Part shown: one piece after another, positions 12,043 to 24,432 of the stretch
Layout of the letters: every line of letters begins with the position of its first letter
Position numbering within the stretch: the stretch's first letter is position 1
DNA from: Bolinopsis microptera
Lineage: Eukaryota > Ctenophora > Tentaculata > Lobata > Bolinopsidae
Reading direction: 5' to 3'
Assembly (NCBI RefSeq): GCF_026151205.1
Contig: NC_087073.1
Coordinates: forward strand, 21,657,270-21,721,269
DNA: 64,000 nucleotides
The notes under the pieces: generated by a model
What the model was told of the DNA's origin: nothing
What the model saw: the letters and a program-made list of their open reading frames with translations, nothing else
The model's database searches: none
Position numbers and translations under genes: made by a program

Positions 12043-13624
12043 AGACTCTGTTTCTAGTTGATGGTTATTTCTTGTTCGGTGTTTTCCAGGTTCTCGTTCC
12101 AGGTTTTCAATTTGTTGGTTCTTGTCTAAGTCTGTCTGTCCAGTTGTTACTATTGAACACTGTCCGTAGCATGATGTTGATTGTTTTTATTTCTATTTGA
12201 AAATTGGGTGATTCATAATTCAATTATCTAATATGAAATAATCTGGTTCAGTTACGGTTAAGATTTAAAGATTTCGTTTCTGTAAGGCGTAATGAATGTA
12301 GATTGTTGATGTTAGAGTCGATATTTGACTATTATCTAACTATCTATGGTTGACTGTGGTGGTTATAGTATGTTAACATTTATATTTTGAGATATTTTTG
12401 TTATTTTTTAGTTTTACAATTTCATTGGACATGGTTGGATGTAGTGATATTTTATCAGTTTGTTGATTTGTTGCTATTACTGCGTTTCATTGATCAAAGA
12501 AAAACGATGTATGCGCAGATAAATTTGTACGCCTTTAATAATATAAAGCTCTCCGTTCAGATTTCTAGAAAATAATTAAAAGCACGGCTGTGGAGATGCG
12601 AGCAATGTCTCCAAAAATAAATAAATTTCAGCAGGATGTCAGACTCGTCCATCCCGCTGCCATTTTTCTGAGTTTTAGAAATTTAAAGTTATATGTGGAA
12701 AAGGCAAAATATGAGTTATTTAGGTTATTGAAGTGAAAAAATTTGCAATAGAAAATGTAAGTCAGAATATGTAAGTCGATAAACCTGCATTCTGCAATCA
12801 TCCTAGCTTTGATAAAATGTGTATGAAAATGGATTATAGTATCAATGTGTAAGATTTTATGTGATTTGGTTGGGGACCGTTCATTTGCTCTCGCTGTCGT
12901 AGTCAAACCATGTATTGCTGAACTGTCTCCCAATTGTTAAAGAATTCCGGGTGTGATTATCCAGTTTCTGAAGTTTCCACCCGATTAAAATTAGTTTGAA
13001 GTTGATGTTTCAGCCAGTCTGAATCAGATTCCGATTGAGGGAGGCTTCAATTACTGAGCTATTTTAAATTTTATGTAATTGGGGGTATGTAATAGTCATG
13101 GTTTGCTTGAGTTTTTACTTTCCAATGGGATCAGTACGAAAACATATATTATGTGAGCCCAAAATACATCAATGTTGCACAGTTGCATAATAAATATATG
13201 TGCTTTTATTTCAAGCGAATTAGAAAACGACCAAATTTGTAAAATATGTAAATCCCGGCTCAGTCATTTCCACACACAATCTTAATCACAATTATACCCA
13301 AGACAGCACTTTAATTTTAATTATATTTAATACTGTATAATACTGTTTTATAGCTTAACTGAATCACTTGGGATTGAAAGTTTAAAAGTTCATCGTGTTT
13401 GAAATGACTCATAATAATGTAATGCTTAAAAAACGAGTTTTATAAATGTATTCCTTCTTGCAGAAGGCAGACATTTTGATCTATTATAATATTTACTATA
13501 TTATTTACTATATTCTATATTTACTATATTATATATAGCTATGGTTTATCAAATATATCTGAAATGTATTTTGCAGCATCATGACTCAAGGTTAATCTGT
13601 GTACTGAAATCAGATAGTGTTACC
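12043..13624. other. Intergenic, RRM-like gene to GPATCH4-like gene; nothing recognised
   Basis: AT-rich sequence with only short chance frames. A short TA/TTTACTA-type repetition is at 13485-13535, just upstream of the next gene. An acceptor-like TTTTGCAG ends near 13577, about 50 bases before the GPATCH4-like start. Confidence 0.5.
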
Positions 13625-16158
13625 ATGTCTGACTCGGAACAAGTGCACGGTGAAAGTTTCGGCTTAAAGTTTCTTGAGAAGTATGGCTGGACTGAAGGTT
13701 GGTGGATTATGATGATGGTTTAAATCAATATTTTGGAAACCTTTCACAAATCTTCTGACTAAAATAAGGATTGCTTTTTCTTGTCGACCTTTGATCGAAT
13801 TTAGCATATCTGGCAGCCGATGTTACATTTTAGTATATTAGGACGCAATGAAACTACCGGACTGCGATGTATGGGGACTTGCCACCCCATGGCAACATTA
13901 AAATATATCGAATCTGTTACATCGTTTCCTCAAATTATTTGTTATATAGTAGTGTTGAAAGTATTAAAATGTCACTTCTTCAAGGTAAAGGGCTAGGCGC
14001 AAAAGAGGATGGCATGAGTGACGCTATAAAACCAAATCTCAAGTTCGACAAACACGGACTAGGACACGACATAGTCAAGGATATTGCGTTCAACTGGTGG
14101 GACAATGTTTTCAATAAAGCTCTGGATACTGTTGGCAAATCTGAAAAGGTTAAAGGATAAGTTTGTTAACAAGTTCATTTAATACAGATATTTTTTGAAG
14201 ATAATTGTGATAATTGTCGCTTCAATTATTAATGGTTGACACAATCGCTCAGCTCTGCTTACACTGCAGTGGTCTCAAAATTATATTTATATAACCCACG
14301 TTCTTCGCAAAGATATTCCATACGTCACTAAGACCATACTTGTGACATCTCAAAACATTAGGAAGTGGAGGTTCTGGAAGAAAAAGAGAAAGAAAAGAAA
14401 AAGACTTACTCTAACTTTGTGAAGGTCAGTCTGAAGATGTTCTGTAAAATATTCTGGAACTTGAAGTCTGTAAGATATTCAAACTAATTTCTTAGTACTG
14501 ATTTGTTAAAGATAACTTGCGGAATTTTGAACCAAGTATTTTTCAGAAAGATGAACTAGATGACGACGATCCAGATGATGCCTCAAATTCTGGAATGAAT
14601 ACGTGAGCATTTAATATTTCCTTCTCTTTAAAGACGCCAATAGAATATTCAACTCTATCGAACATATTGAGCCACTTTTATTGGAAATAATACCGATATC
14701 TTAGCCCTTTTCCGCAGATATGTAAGAAGTTTTTTTCGACTCCTTACCATGAGACTTACTTTTTAAAACCTTAAAGTTATTGGACAATGGACAGTACAGT
14801 GGGATCACTGGTCAGGGAATTTAGCAGGGACTGTTTTCTATAAAAGACCTAAATATGTATTATGTATATATCTCCAGAACCTATGTTATAATACCCAATC
14901 AAGAGAAATACACTGGCCCAACCCTTTTAGATCATTGCATTTAAATTCGACAAAACACGGGCAATAACAGCTCTGAAACCTGCCTTTTCCCGGAAAGCGC
15001 TCTCAGTCTGTTTATTTCACTCTGTTTTACTTTTACAAGTAGACTCATGAGCTCTTAATGAGTTTAAACTTGTGGACGATAGGTACTTATCATTATCGTT
15101 ATTCGTTATCATTATCTTGATGACTTCTTATAACCGTTCTTTAATAGGTTTCCGTTTAACTCCAGAGTCGATGATCATTTGCACGTTGAAAAACTATTTC
15201 TATCCCCGATCTTCTGCGGTCCAACTGCCCGGTGTAATTATACTCTCACAATATATTAGTGGTTAGAAGTGGTCGCTAACCATTATCTCCTTATCAGATT
15301 ATCGACGGCAATGGTGGTGGAATGTGAAGGTCGGACAGCTCACAAGTTAGTTAACTTTTAATTAGAGTCTAATTATAGTACTACTTACTATAACTATTTA
15401 AACTTTGTTGACCTATCTGGTCTGGTTACTGTCTTCTTCGGTTTACCGGAACTGAACCACAGCAACCACTACACACAACCACTACACATCATGATTTAAT
15501 TATAATCGTTTGAACGGGAACTTTAGATCATTGTACTTAAAATGAAATAGGCTGTCTAGGACTTAATTCATTTCCTCCTTATTTCCTTCTCATCCATTTC
15601 ACGCGCTTAACAAAAACCCGCCTCTAACCCGGAACCAGCCGATCCCATGCTTTCATTTCAGACTTCTGCTCCTTTTGTGCGTGCTGCGAGCGGTTCCTCA
15701 ACCCTTACATTATTATTCAAACCAATCGCATCACCACCACCGGCTACCTATTATGTGATTAAGTGCTCTAATCGTTGTACTCTCCTCTCCTAATACATCT
15801 TCTTAACTCTGTCTAGTGCGCTGCAGGCATTGGACCAGCTCGCACGAGAAGAAAGATCAGAGAGATACGCCAGCTACAGGCACAGCCTGGAGCTGCAGCT
15901 CTCTGTATTACTTCTGGTGTCTGTGTAGTTTGTTGTGGGCTTTAAGATCAGTTTTGTGATTATTGCAGGGGTGCGAGACACGGGGTTTACAGTTCTGGGA
16001 AGCTGGAACGGGTCAAGAAGGCTGAGCAGGAGTTCGCTGCGAAACACTCCGCAAGCAACCAGCTTGAGACGAAACGCTTGGGAACTTCAGATAAACGTTC
16101 TAATCCGAAAGACAGTCATGTGAAATCTAGGACTAAACGGAGAAAGAGAACTAAATGA
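13625..16158 (+). CDS. GPATCH4: G-patch domain protein, GPATCH4-like
   Basis: GPATCH4 is a nucleolar G-patch cofactor of a DEAH-box helicase. Six exons join with consistent phase: 13625-13697, 13985-14148, 14362-14424, 14547-14602, 15298-15345 and 15969-16158, giving 197 aa. Residues 7-55 form a G-patch: GLKFLEKYGWTEGKGLGAKE, then FDKHGLGHD. The next segment, FNWWDNVFNKA, parallels the family NHWWNELFNK motif. Exon 3 is lysine/glutamate-rich with TYSNFVK, like YQKFVK of the human protein. Exon 4 is acidic. The exon 5/6 junction gives ECEGRTAHKGARHG, matching ACEGRTAHKAARLG of human GPATCH4 and confirming this splice. The C-terminus is strongly basic (SRTKRRKRTK). At 197 residues it is much shorter than the human protein (446), lacking the lysine-rich repeats. 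The next gene starts 173 bases downstream. Confidence 0.85.
15818..15904 (+). other. Exon-like coding segment inside the last GPATCH4-like intron
   Basis: Between a good acceptor (GTCTAG) and a GTATTA donor lies an open stretch encoding an amphipathic, charged helix (ALQALDQLAREERSERYASY). It is too GC-rich and too helix-like to look like random intron. If spliced after exon 5 it reads in frame, but the last exon would then be read out of frame. It may be an alternative exon, a poison exon, or a relic. Confidence 0.35.
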
Positions 16159-16331
16159 TTAAACGCGCATGATTATTTAGTCTGTCATTGCTCGCTTAAT
16201 TAGTCCCGTCTACCGGATCTTTCGAATTTAAATTAAATTATTCCGAAGAATTCTCTGTATTATATCTCGAGATGTTTTAATTTTAAATCTTAAAAAGTTG
16301 TGTTATTGACTTGTTGTTACCCGAGTAAAGT

Positions 16332-19300
16332 ATGAAGATGGATTTCCATGGAAATAACGAGTGGGTGTGTTGCTTGGCCCAGGCAGTACAGTCCTCGTTC
16401 AATAGTTCCAAGTACTCAGATCTCAGCGTACATTCTCATGGCCGGATAATATCAGTGAACAGTCTTGTGTTGGGTTCTCAGAGCGATATGTTGCAAGACA
16501 TCATCACTGGTTTGTCTGTTTAGATTAAGTTATACTAGCTTTATTCAGAAATTAGAATTTGCTTTCGTCTGCGAGTTATGAACAGTTAAAACTGCCCCAG
16601 AATTGCTGTACCGATTGATCAACTTTTCAGGGCGAAACCCGGCCACCGCTCTTGGAGAAATCCTAGAACCGTTCACCCTAGCGAGCGTAGAATGCTTCCT
16701 GAAGTCCCTGTACAAAGGGAGACTTGAGCACCCTGGTATATACAGGGACACCCTGGAACTGTTTCAGATAACCAACGCTCTCCAAGTCGGGTGGTTGTTT
16801 GATGACGTCATCGAGTATATCCGAGACACTGTGTCCTGTGTTACTGTGTTTGATACCCTCACCCTCGCGCTGGAACATTCAGATCCTACCCTGACCCGGG
16901 CATGTGATGACATTCTCACCCGAAACTTCCTTGGTGATATTACTTTACCTACAGATCCCAAGTGGTGGGAACTACCGCGTGAGATAGCCGTGCACGTGCT
17001 GAGCTTGTGCACGCTGCGCGCGGTCTCAGAGTTGGACGTGTTCGTGCACGTGCTGTATTGGATCGAGCGGAACATCTCGGTGTCGAACAGAGATGAGTGT
17101 GTGGAGTTGTTACAGTGCATCAGAGTGTTCGCTATTCCCCATATCTTCAGGGAGGGGTTCCTTTACCCTTACATTTCCATCGTATCTCAGAAATACTTCC
17201 TCGCTCTCAAATACCCTCAGGTTAGTTCATAACCCACCGACCTTTGTAGTTGTTTTACTTTTAATTTGTAATGACATAAAAGCGATTGTGAAAAATGCAA
17301 ATTAACTACTTGATATTTCGTGTGAAGGTTTATTAAAGATACTCCACCCCGCGAGTATCCAATTCTATCCAAATCTGCAAATATATTTTGCCTATTTGTT
17401 TTGCAGATCTAATTTTCGACTTCTCATGCCCCTTATACACCAATTACCAGACCTATTTCAGTTGAACAGATGGAGAGTGAGACAGCAACCAGCCCGCACC
17501 AACTCCCTGCTCTCTCTGAACATTGCACCGAGTTTACTATCGCTGTACTGGCTACAAACGGCCGCGAGGACTTTTGCAAGAAATACTACAACTCTGGCTG
17601 CAGTATTCGTCTCGAAATAGACCTCAGTAAACTTCTGCCTTTCACCATAACGTTAGTTCAGATCACTTATCTTACATGTCTGTTTCGAAATACGATCGTC
17701 AGTTTTTTACGACGACTGATGGTAACTATTTTTAGTCGTTCACTCCCCTGGAAATCCCTAAAATTTGGTAAAACTGATCTAAAATTGATGTTTCGAACCC
17801 GTGTTTCTGATCAGTATTGAAAGCAGTATTTACTATCGCTTATATCTGGTGTTTTGCGGTGATGATCAAAATCTTGTGTACTACTACTATTAGCCATTTA
17901 CCAGACTCACTACTATCGCAATGGTAGCCCCCTCCCCCATCCAATGGTACTACAGTTCCCTTCAAACGTCCCTACAGTTTTTAAGAGGACTACAATTAGC
18001 AGCTCTCTTTTTTGCCGTACAAATTCTCGTATTGTTGCTGATCAATATTCTAAGGGCTATTTACTATGGCTAATTTCTTCGTGTTTTGTGGCGATTATCT
18101 TTTGCTTAATGACTTCCTAACTACAATTTAATTGTACAATTAGTCATTTGCTAAACTTATTGCCGGACCAGCAGCTATGAAGTTCCATTTCTACGTGTTT
18201 TATGGCTGTGATACTCCGCTAAACTGATTGTTAACTATTTCGTAATAAGTACCATTATTCGTTTATCAAATTTACTGGCGTTTCTATTATGGGATCCTCC
18301 CTAAACTAGGCAATAACCCAAATAAATAGCAATACCGACTGCTTTAGCAATACTGACTGCTTTAGAGTAACAAATAATAGAGAAACCGATAATAGACTTT
18401 ACGTCCAGTGACTCCAGTCGTCAGACGTTTAAAAGTGAGGATTTCCCCAGATTGGAGTCTGACAAGAGGTACGAGAAGTGTTACGCGTGGTTTAAGTCGG
18501 AGGAAAACTACGGATGTTCCCTCTGGGAGAGAGAAGCATTCTGACAGCTAACCAGAACGAGTATAAGAGAGTGGTGTGGAACGCACTGGACCACATCGAG
18601 GTGAGGGTACTGGCGGGAGGTAGCAGCCATCAATACAGGGGTGTTGGAATGATTACACCCCTGCATCAATATCTTTGATAGTTTTTTGGTTTAGTGCAAA
18701 TTCTGCACAATTTGCACTAATTTAAAAATCTCTAGGACCTTCATAGCCCAATTTACCAGATACCCATATGTTTCCATGATTTTTGGAACCGAAATAAGTT
18801 TTTCGTAAATAACTGAAAAAGTTAGCACTTTAAGGCATATGTTTCTTCGTAACTCATATAAAAATATGCCAATTGCGGTTCTTTTGCATTCTATTCGAAG
18901 ACTATCATGTTCCTATCAAAAGTTAGAAAAATGGGCTTAGCGCCACGCTCAAAATGGTTTTTGGCGAATTTCTCGAAAAGTAAAGATTTTAGGCCATATG
19001 TTGATCAATAACTCCTATATAAACATATGTGGCTCGTTGAAACCCATTTCGAAGTCTCTACGACGTTCAGAAGCAAAGGGTCAGTTGCGTCATTGGGTCA
19101 ATATAGGCGTGGCCCTCCTGGGCCTGGGGTTTACCCACGTGGCCCCCCTGGGGTTTACAGGGTGTTTCAAGATTCGTGTCCAAATTTTGAATGACCCTCA
19201 AAATCTAACAAATAGGTCAAACAGTTCGATTTTTGTTTTAAATTATAGATAAATTATTACATGTCAAAATACATATCAAAAATAACTCAAATATTTCATC

Positions 19301-19745
19301 AACTTTCCGAACCAAGCCTCCACTCGGAAATCGTTTATTTATACCTTTGGGAAGGTCTGTGCAAATTTTCTTGAGTATCTAGAAATTTGCAGGTACATGT
19401 CCATAAATGACTAGACTACAAGTATTAATATCTATTAGAATGTCTATTAGAGACTAAAAGTTCGTTTAGAGCATTTTGTCTACCTCCCCAGTTTAATGAG
19501 AGATGCCATTTTGCGGCTTTTCATCATTCACCAACGTTCATTAATTAACCTACCTAGACGCTCATAACCGAACATAGTTCTCATTCATTAGTTAACCTCA
19601 CTCTTTATCAAACCTCAAAAAGAGGTGGTTTTAAAGCCCTCACATGGCTACTGGACTAATACTGATCATTATCTCTTTTCAGTTGCGACGCCTCTTCTCA
19701 ACTAACTGCATACGGATAGGATTCGTTTTGTATCACCCACCTTGA
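16332..19745 (+). CDS. BTB/BACK domain protein
   Basis: Five exons fit: 16332-16509, 16631-17220, 17470-17651, 18409-18600 and 19683-19745, about 400 aa. Residues about 15-125 form a BTB/POZ domain: FNSSKYSDLSVHSHGRIISV, then LGSQSDMLQDIITG, then ECFLKSLYKGRLE and ELFQITNALQVGWL. A BACK-like helical region follows, with HVLSLCTLRAVSELDVFVHV and a YWIERN segment typical of BACK. The C-terminal exons encode a cysteine- and tryptophan-containing domain that I do not recognise, ending in IGFVLYHPP before the stop at 19743. BTB/BACK proteins often recruit substrates to CUL3 ubiquitin ligases; that role is inferred. Exon 4 changes frame at a GA run (18527-18534): a two-base excess there would restore one reading. 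The ortholog (kelch-like without kelch repeats, BTBD or GCL type) is unresolved. The start is only 173 bases after the GPATCH4-like stop. Confidence 0.75.
18640..19440. repeat. Dispersed repeat copy in the last BTB intron
   Basis: Parts of this intron match, in reverse complement, the segment 52700-52960: for example TTGCGTCATTGGGTCAATAT near 19083 and TACCTTTGGGAAGGTCTGTG near 19340. Short phrases such as GAAGTCTCTACGAC are also found in the large inverted-repeat element at 41002-44207, so these may belong to one repeat superfamily. No intact open frame is present. Confidence 0.7.
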
Positions 19746-22324
19746 GGACCAACTACCATCTCTCATTTTATGCTGAAAAGTTTATCTGCTTGTTAGTCGA
19801 GTTAAAAGAATGTCAGACAAATTGAAAACCAATTATATATAGAAACTGTCGGCTTAATTAAGAATGAAAAGACTTAGATTTGACTGTTTAAACACCGACT
19901 CTTGAGCCGCAGACTAACTATAACTTAGTTTTCATCTTATTTTCATATTCAGAAGTCGTCACAAATCTGTTAACTTGTGATTTCGAGCCAATATTTTAGG
20001 CGGGGACACATGTTTAACCTAATCTATTAGGACAATTTATCTGTTAAATGTCATTTAGTAAAGGATCGTTGTCAGAAAAGACGGTTCACGCGCCGGTTGT
20101 CACGTTAATCACAACGAGCGGTGTTAAACTTAAGTGTTAATGATCATTGTCATTAATAGTTGACATTTATTGCCACAAACTTCTCTTATTCCTTGTCATA
20201 TAACTGATATCTTGTTGTTTCCTGAACAACTGAATTAAACCCCCATTATCGGCCCCAAATCCCTCGTTTGCCCCGAATTGTGGAAAAAGCGCTAAATACT
20301 CCCATTATACCCGCTAAATACTCCTTTATAAATACTCCCATTATACCCGGGTGCTATTTCCTGGGGGAGGGGTCCAGTGAGCTGCGGTGGTATTATAGAG
20401 AGGAAGAGATCATCAGCTCATTTGTGACGGAACAGTGCATGATGTGGTTCGGTTGTCGGATATGTCCTAGCGGTCACAGTCGGTTTGCTCTGTGCGACAA
20501 TCATCATGTCGACTTCGTGTGAGATAATTTTAATTTCTACTGCTTTTCGTGGATTTCATCTTGTTTATACCTTAAATCACGGCTGGTTCAAGAGCTAGAG
20601 CTCAAAACTGAAGGGCAGCCTTAAAGTTAAAAACATTTAAAACTTCGGAACACCATCGTGTTAGCCGTCCTCTAATTGTTTTTGAAAATTTGACCGGAAA
20701 ATGATGCCCATTTATTAGTATTACTTTTGGTCAAATGTGAAATAGGCAAGGGTATCGATGGGGTTCCCCCCCCCCCTCTCCCTCAGGGAGACCAGCATCT
20801 CGACCCTGCTAGAATCCCCAATCGTACATTGATTCATATATCTTAATACCCAGGGGCTAGCTGGGGGCTTGTCAGGACAGCCCCTAGTATATAGTACATA
20901 GTATAGAGACCGCTGCCTAGAGACCGCTGCCTAGAGACCGCTGCGAAGAGAAGCTGTTAGCCAGTCCAACGGCAATGCTCACAGTTAGACTAAATTTGCA
21001 ATATAGATGACTGTGATACTCCTACATTATTTAACGATCAGTCTAAGTAATACCCAGCGATAATATTTGTGAGGGTCATAAATCTGTATGGAACAATACG
21101 GAGGATAGTGTTAAATAATATAAGAACTAAGAGTATTTGGTAGAATAGCTCCAATCCTACTGATCTAATTTGGCAAGGCCTGTATTATAATACTTTACCG
21201 CTGATATTATATGTGTTATGTTATCACGATAATAATCTGGTCAGTATGTCGTATCCACTTGTGTAATACTACCTGTGACCTGTCCAGCACCCTCTAAGCC
21301 AAGGTCACGTGCTATCCCTAATACTTGTTATAGATCGAGTCTTATCCCTAATTATACTGTTCAATAGTGAGGGCTCGCCACGAATTAATGAGTAAGATTG
21401 CCTAGTAGATGAGCCGTTAAGCCGGTCTTAACCATCTATATTTTAATACTAATTTTATAATAATAAGATGATAGGCTGCAAACCTGCTCTGCGGGACAAA
21501 CTGTACAACTGCTCACCGTTTTCCAAAATGCACTCGAGTTCATCGACTTCTGAGTTTTAGATTTTGTGATTTACTTTAAGATTCTTTAGTTCTGGTTGTT
21601 AGCGGTTAGGGGAGGGGGTCTCAAAGTCTCACTGTCGTAATTTAAGCGGTTATTACAAAGCTGAATCAACTTTCAATGCTTTGAACTGGTCTTCTTGAAC
21701 TATCAACAAAGGGTGTTTGCTGTGGGATAATCGCCCCAAAATGGCACATAGCATTGTCCCACGCAACCGTTTATGTAGTAAACAGTGAAAATATTCAAAT
21801 CCTCTTAAACCCTACCAATTAGAAAGGTCAGTGTATTCCAACTCTCATGACACCTACTCGCAGTTTCCCTTGTGAACATAAGTTCCCCTTGTTACTCACC
21901 TGATGCTACACTCGACAGTTATCTTTCTGGACCAGTACTGGTAGCTCTGTAGTCTGTAGCCTGTGTGAACTTTTAACTTTACATACTTAAATGCCTTAAT
22001 AAGTGATTAAATTACTGTCGATGTCTTCCTGGTTACGAACATGCTTAGTGGACGGTATTAACATGAATATAATAATATAATTAGCAAACTGTCCATATAT
22101 TTCCTGCGGAATGTTGTTCAATTCTTACAGTCTAGTAGCACTTATGTATTGCCTTATTTTCAACATTTCCATATTGCAAGGTTTCTTTCAGAGACTTGTA
22201 GATTTATAGACCTTTTCATAGACTTGAACTTGGGTAACAGTAAGAAGACAGATTTGTATCGTTATATTACAGTCTTTATCCCGTACTATTGTGTACATTA
22301 TCTTACCCATTCCTCCCCCAGAAC
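19746..22324. other. Intergenic region between the BTB gene and the peptide-precursor candidate
   Basis: No gene is recognised. Small features: a three-fold TAGAGACCGCTGCC repeat at 20903-20945, a repeated ATACTCCCATTATACCCG motif at 20297-20350, and a C-run at 20767-20776. The promoter of the next gene should be near 22200-22320, but no element is evident. Confidence 0.5.
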
Positions 22325-23152
22325 ATGATCGTGTTTGTAAGTTTGTTCGTCTGTGTGTGTGTCATGTCTGATAGTATGGCTGCTGTGGCAGAGGGGGAGC
22401 TCAAAAAACGGTCTGTTATGGTTAGTGTTGACCTTTAATTCACACTTTATTTAATAATTATAAGTTTTAAACCTTTAATTCACACTTTATTAGTAATTAT
22501 AAGTTTTAAACCTTTAATTCACACTTTATTTAATAATTATAAGTTTTAAACCTTTAATTCACACTTAATTAGTAATTATAAGTTTTAAACCTTTAATTCA
22601 CACTGTATTAGTAATTATAAGTTTTAAACCTTTAATTCACACTGTATTAGTAATTATAAGTTTTAAACCTTTAATTCACACTGTATTAGTAATTATAAGT
22701 TTAAAGCTGCCAAACCATTCATTATTTTGGAAGTGAAGAAGTAGCACTAATGATAGTACCACTAAAAATATGTCTGTTTTTCAAGAGTGGAGATATAGAG
22801 GACGCCGTGCTCCAGGGAAAGGGAGAGTTGAAGGTTCCGGGAAGAATGCGACCAAGATCCGGCAGACCCAGACGTCAACAGACCTATTTCTACGACCAGG
22901 TTTGTGCAACCCCAATATTTATCACGACAAGAAAGATGTCTAATTCTGTCACATTGGTTGCACTTTAATTTGAAAATTATGATTCAATATTAAAAATAAA
23001 TTTAAGCCTCCAAAATTGTATATACAGGGTGACAACCCACATGGGTATCTCACATCAAAACTCACGCGGTTACTCTCATTTTGAAATAATTTCAGGAGGA
23101 TGAGTTGGAAAACACTGATCGAGTAAAGCGACAGTTGGCTTACTTCGATAAG
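22325..23152 (+). CDS. Candidate secreted peptide precursor, 5' exons
   Basis: Three exons in phase 0 (22325-22420, 22786-22899, 23096-23152) encode 89 residues. Residues 1-22 look like a signal peptide (MIVFVSLFVCVCVMSDSMAA) with likely cleavage near AVA/EGE. Basic cleavage sites follow: KKR at 27-29, RPRR at 59-62 and RVKR at 79-82. Both RPRR and RVKR are followed by glutamine (Q63, Q83), which in a processed peptide would allow N-terminal pyroglutamate. The segment between them is QQTYFYDQEDELENTD plus RVKR. Donors GTTAGT, GTTTGT and GTTCGT and acceptors TTTCAAG and TTTCAG are acceptable. Exon 3 has no stop, so at least one more exon is needed; the best candidate is at 33695-33922. I do not recognise the family. 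Alternatives are a secreted non-peptide protein or a chance chain of frames. Confidence 0.55.
22432..22700. repeat. Tandem repeat, 39-40 base unit, about 7 copies
   Basis: The unit contains CCTTTAATTCACACTTTATT and AATTATAAGTTTTAAA, and it fills most of the first intron of the peptide-precursor candidate. Copies alternate between TATTTAATAATT and TATTAGTAATT variants. Confidence 0.95.
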
Positions 23153-23576
23153 GTTCGTTAATTCCAGATTCCTAACGTCCGTAACAAAATATTCCAACAA
23201 GTCAATCTTATCTTGCTCATTGATCATGGAGTCAATTTTTGTCTTTGATCTTGCGTACACTAATAATATGGCTGAGAATAAAACTACCAATAGTACTTTT
23301 ATTTTTGAAACTACTTTCAGGAAGAAAATTAGACCTAGAGTTATACAAGAGAAGATGAAATCAGCGACATCACGATTTTTTACTAGCAAAAATACTCTGT
23401 GTCGTGGAGCTACGAAATGTTTTGGTAGTTATTGTAAAGTTTACTTTAAAGATTATTATGTTAAATGTTGCACGATTTGTCCTTATTTTTTCCGGATGAT
23501 AGTTGAATACAAGATACATTAACTTTAAAATTGATGTAAAAGATTTTAGCAATCAACGTAATGCTGGCATGGTCAA

Positions 23577-23700
23577 TTAGTCATAATGATTTTTTGCATT
23601 TGATTTATGTGGATACAATTACAAATTATATCAGTTAAAAGTCATAATGATTTTTTGCATTTGATTTATGTGGATACAATTACAACTTATATCAGTTAAA
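23577..23700. repeat. Direct repeat, two copies of about 61 bases
   Basis: GTCATAATGATTTTTTGCAT and the following 40 bases, ending ATATCAGTTAAA, occur twice back to back (from about 23579 and 23640) with one or two differences. Confidence 0.9.
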
Positions 23701-24010
23701 ATGTATGATGTCACAGTCAAAACATTGTTTGATTGACCCAGAATTGTCTTTCCTTACCCTCAACTTGAGTACACATTAATGCACGAGTACATGGTACATT
23801 ATTGTACTGATGAATGCAATTACTACAGCAAGAAATGCGTGATCAATGTAGACCATCGTCCATCAGTGTTATACAATTTTGTTATAAAATCAGCCGCAAC
23901 TTCAAACTTATTGAACCAATTCAAGGCGTGCACTTCGCACTTAAAGTTAATATGACAGTCAAATTAATCGAGCACGTATGGAAATTCTATATGGTGAGCA
24001 AAAGTCAATC

Positions 24011-24083
24011 AGCCTGATACGGGACTCGAACCCGTGACCCTCAGATTAAAAGTCTGATGCTCTACCGACTGAGCTAACCAGGC
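24011..24083 (-). tRNA. tRNA-Lys(UUU)
   Basis: Read on the minus strand, it starts GCCTGGTTAGCTCAGTCGG and ends ATCAGGC plus a discriminator base. The acceptor stem pairs with one G-U, the D arm is GCTC...GAGC, the anticodon stem TCAGA/TCTGA frames the loop CTTTTAA (anticodon TTT), and the T arm is CGGGTTCGAGTCCCG. No intron is seen. It lies head to head with an identical copy 277 bases away. Confidence 0.95.
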
Positions 24084-24359
24084 TTGTGCTGCGAGTCGAA
24101 TTTGAAGTTATTTATTCGCCTGTAGACTGCCCTTTTCCAAGAAATTTCCAGGTCTATTGTCCGTCGATTATATTTATACTAATGAATAAGCACAATTAAG
24201 AAAAGTAATAAGTAATCTGGAGATCAAATTTTTCAGCCCAATGTTTCTCAAGATATTGTGGGCAGACAATTTAACAATTTGACGGATTATACGCGTTTAA
24301 ATCTATTGAATGTCAAATGCCACATGTCTAAATATCTTCAAAATGATATCGTAGTATAA

Positions 24360-24432
24360 GCCTGGTTAGCTCAGTCGGTAGAGCATCAGACTTTTAATCT
24401 GAGGGTCACGGGTTCGAGTCCCGTATCAGGCT
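24360..24432 (+). tRNA. tRNA-Lys(UUU), second copy
   Basis: The 73 bases match the minus-strand copy at 24011-24083, with anticodon TTT in a seven-base loop and complete A and B boxes (TAGCTCAGTCGG; GGTTCGAGTCC). The similarity continues for about 20 bases beyond the 3' end (CTTGACTTTTGCTCACCA against ATTGACTTTTGCTCACCA), so the pair arose by inverted duplication of a segment larger than the tRNA. Confidence 0.95.

Noticed and set aside
16678-17120. Minus-strand frames across BTB exon 2
   Set aside because: They overlap the conserved BTB/BACK coding exon and show no domain.
20268-20522. 84-codon frame, cysteine-containing
   Set aside because: It begins in a short repeat and has no splice partners or recognisable domain.
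23220-23552. Overlapping frames on both strands (100 and 146 codons)
   Set aside because: AT-rich low-complexity composition, no start context or domain; they lie in the intron after 23152.
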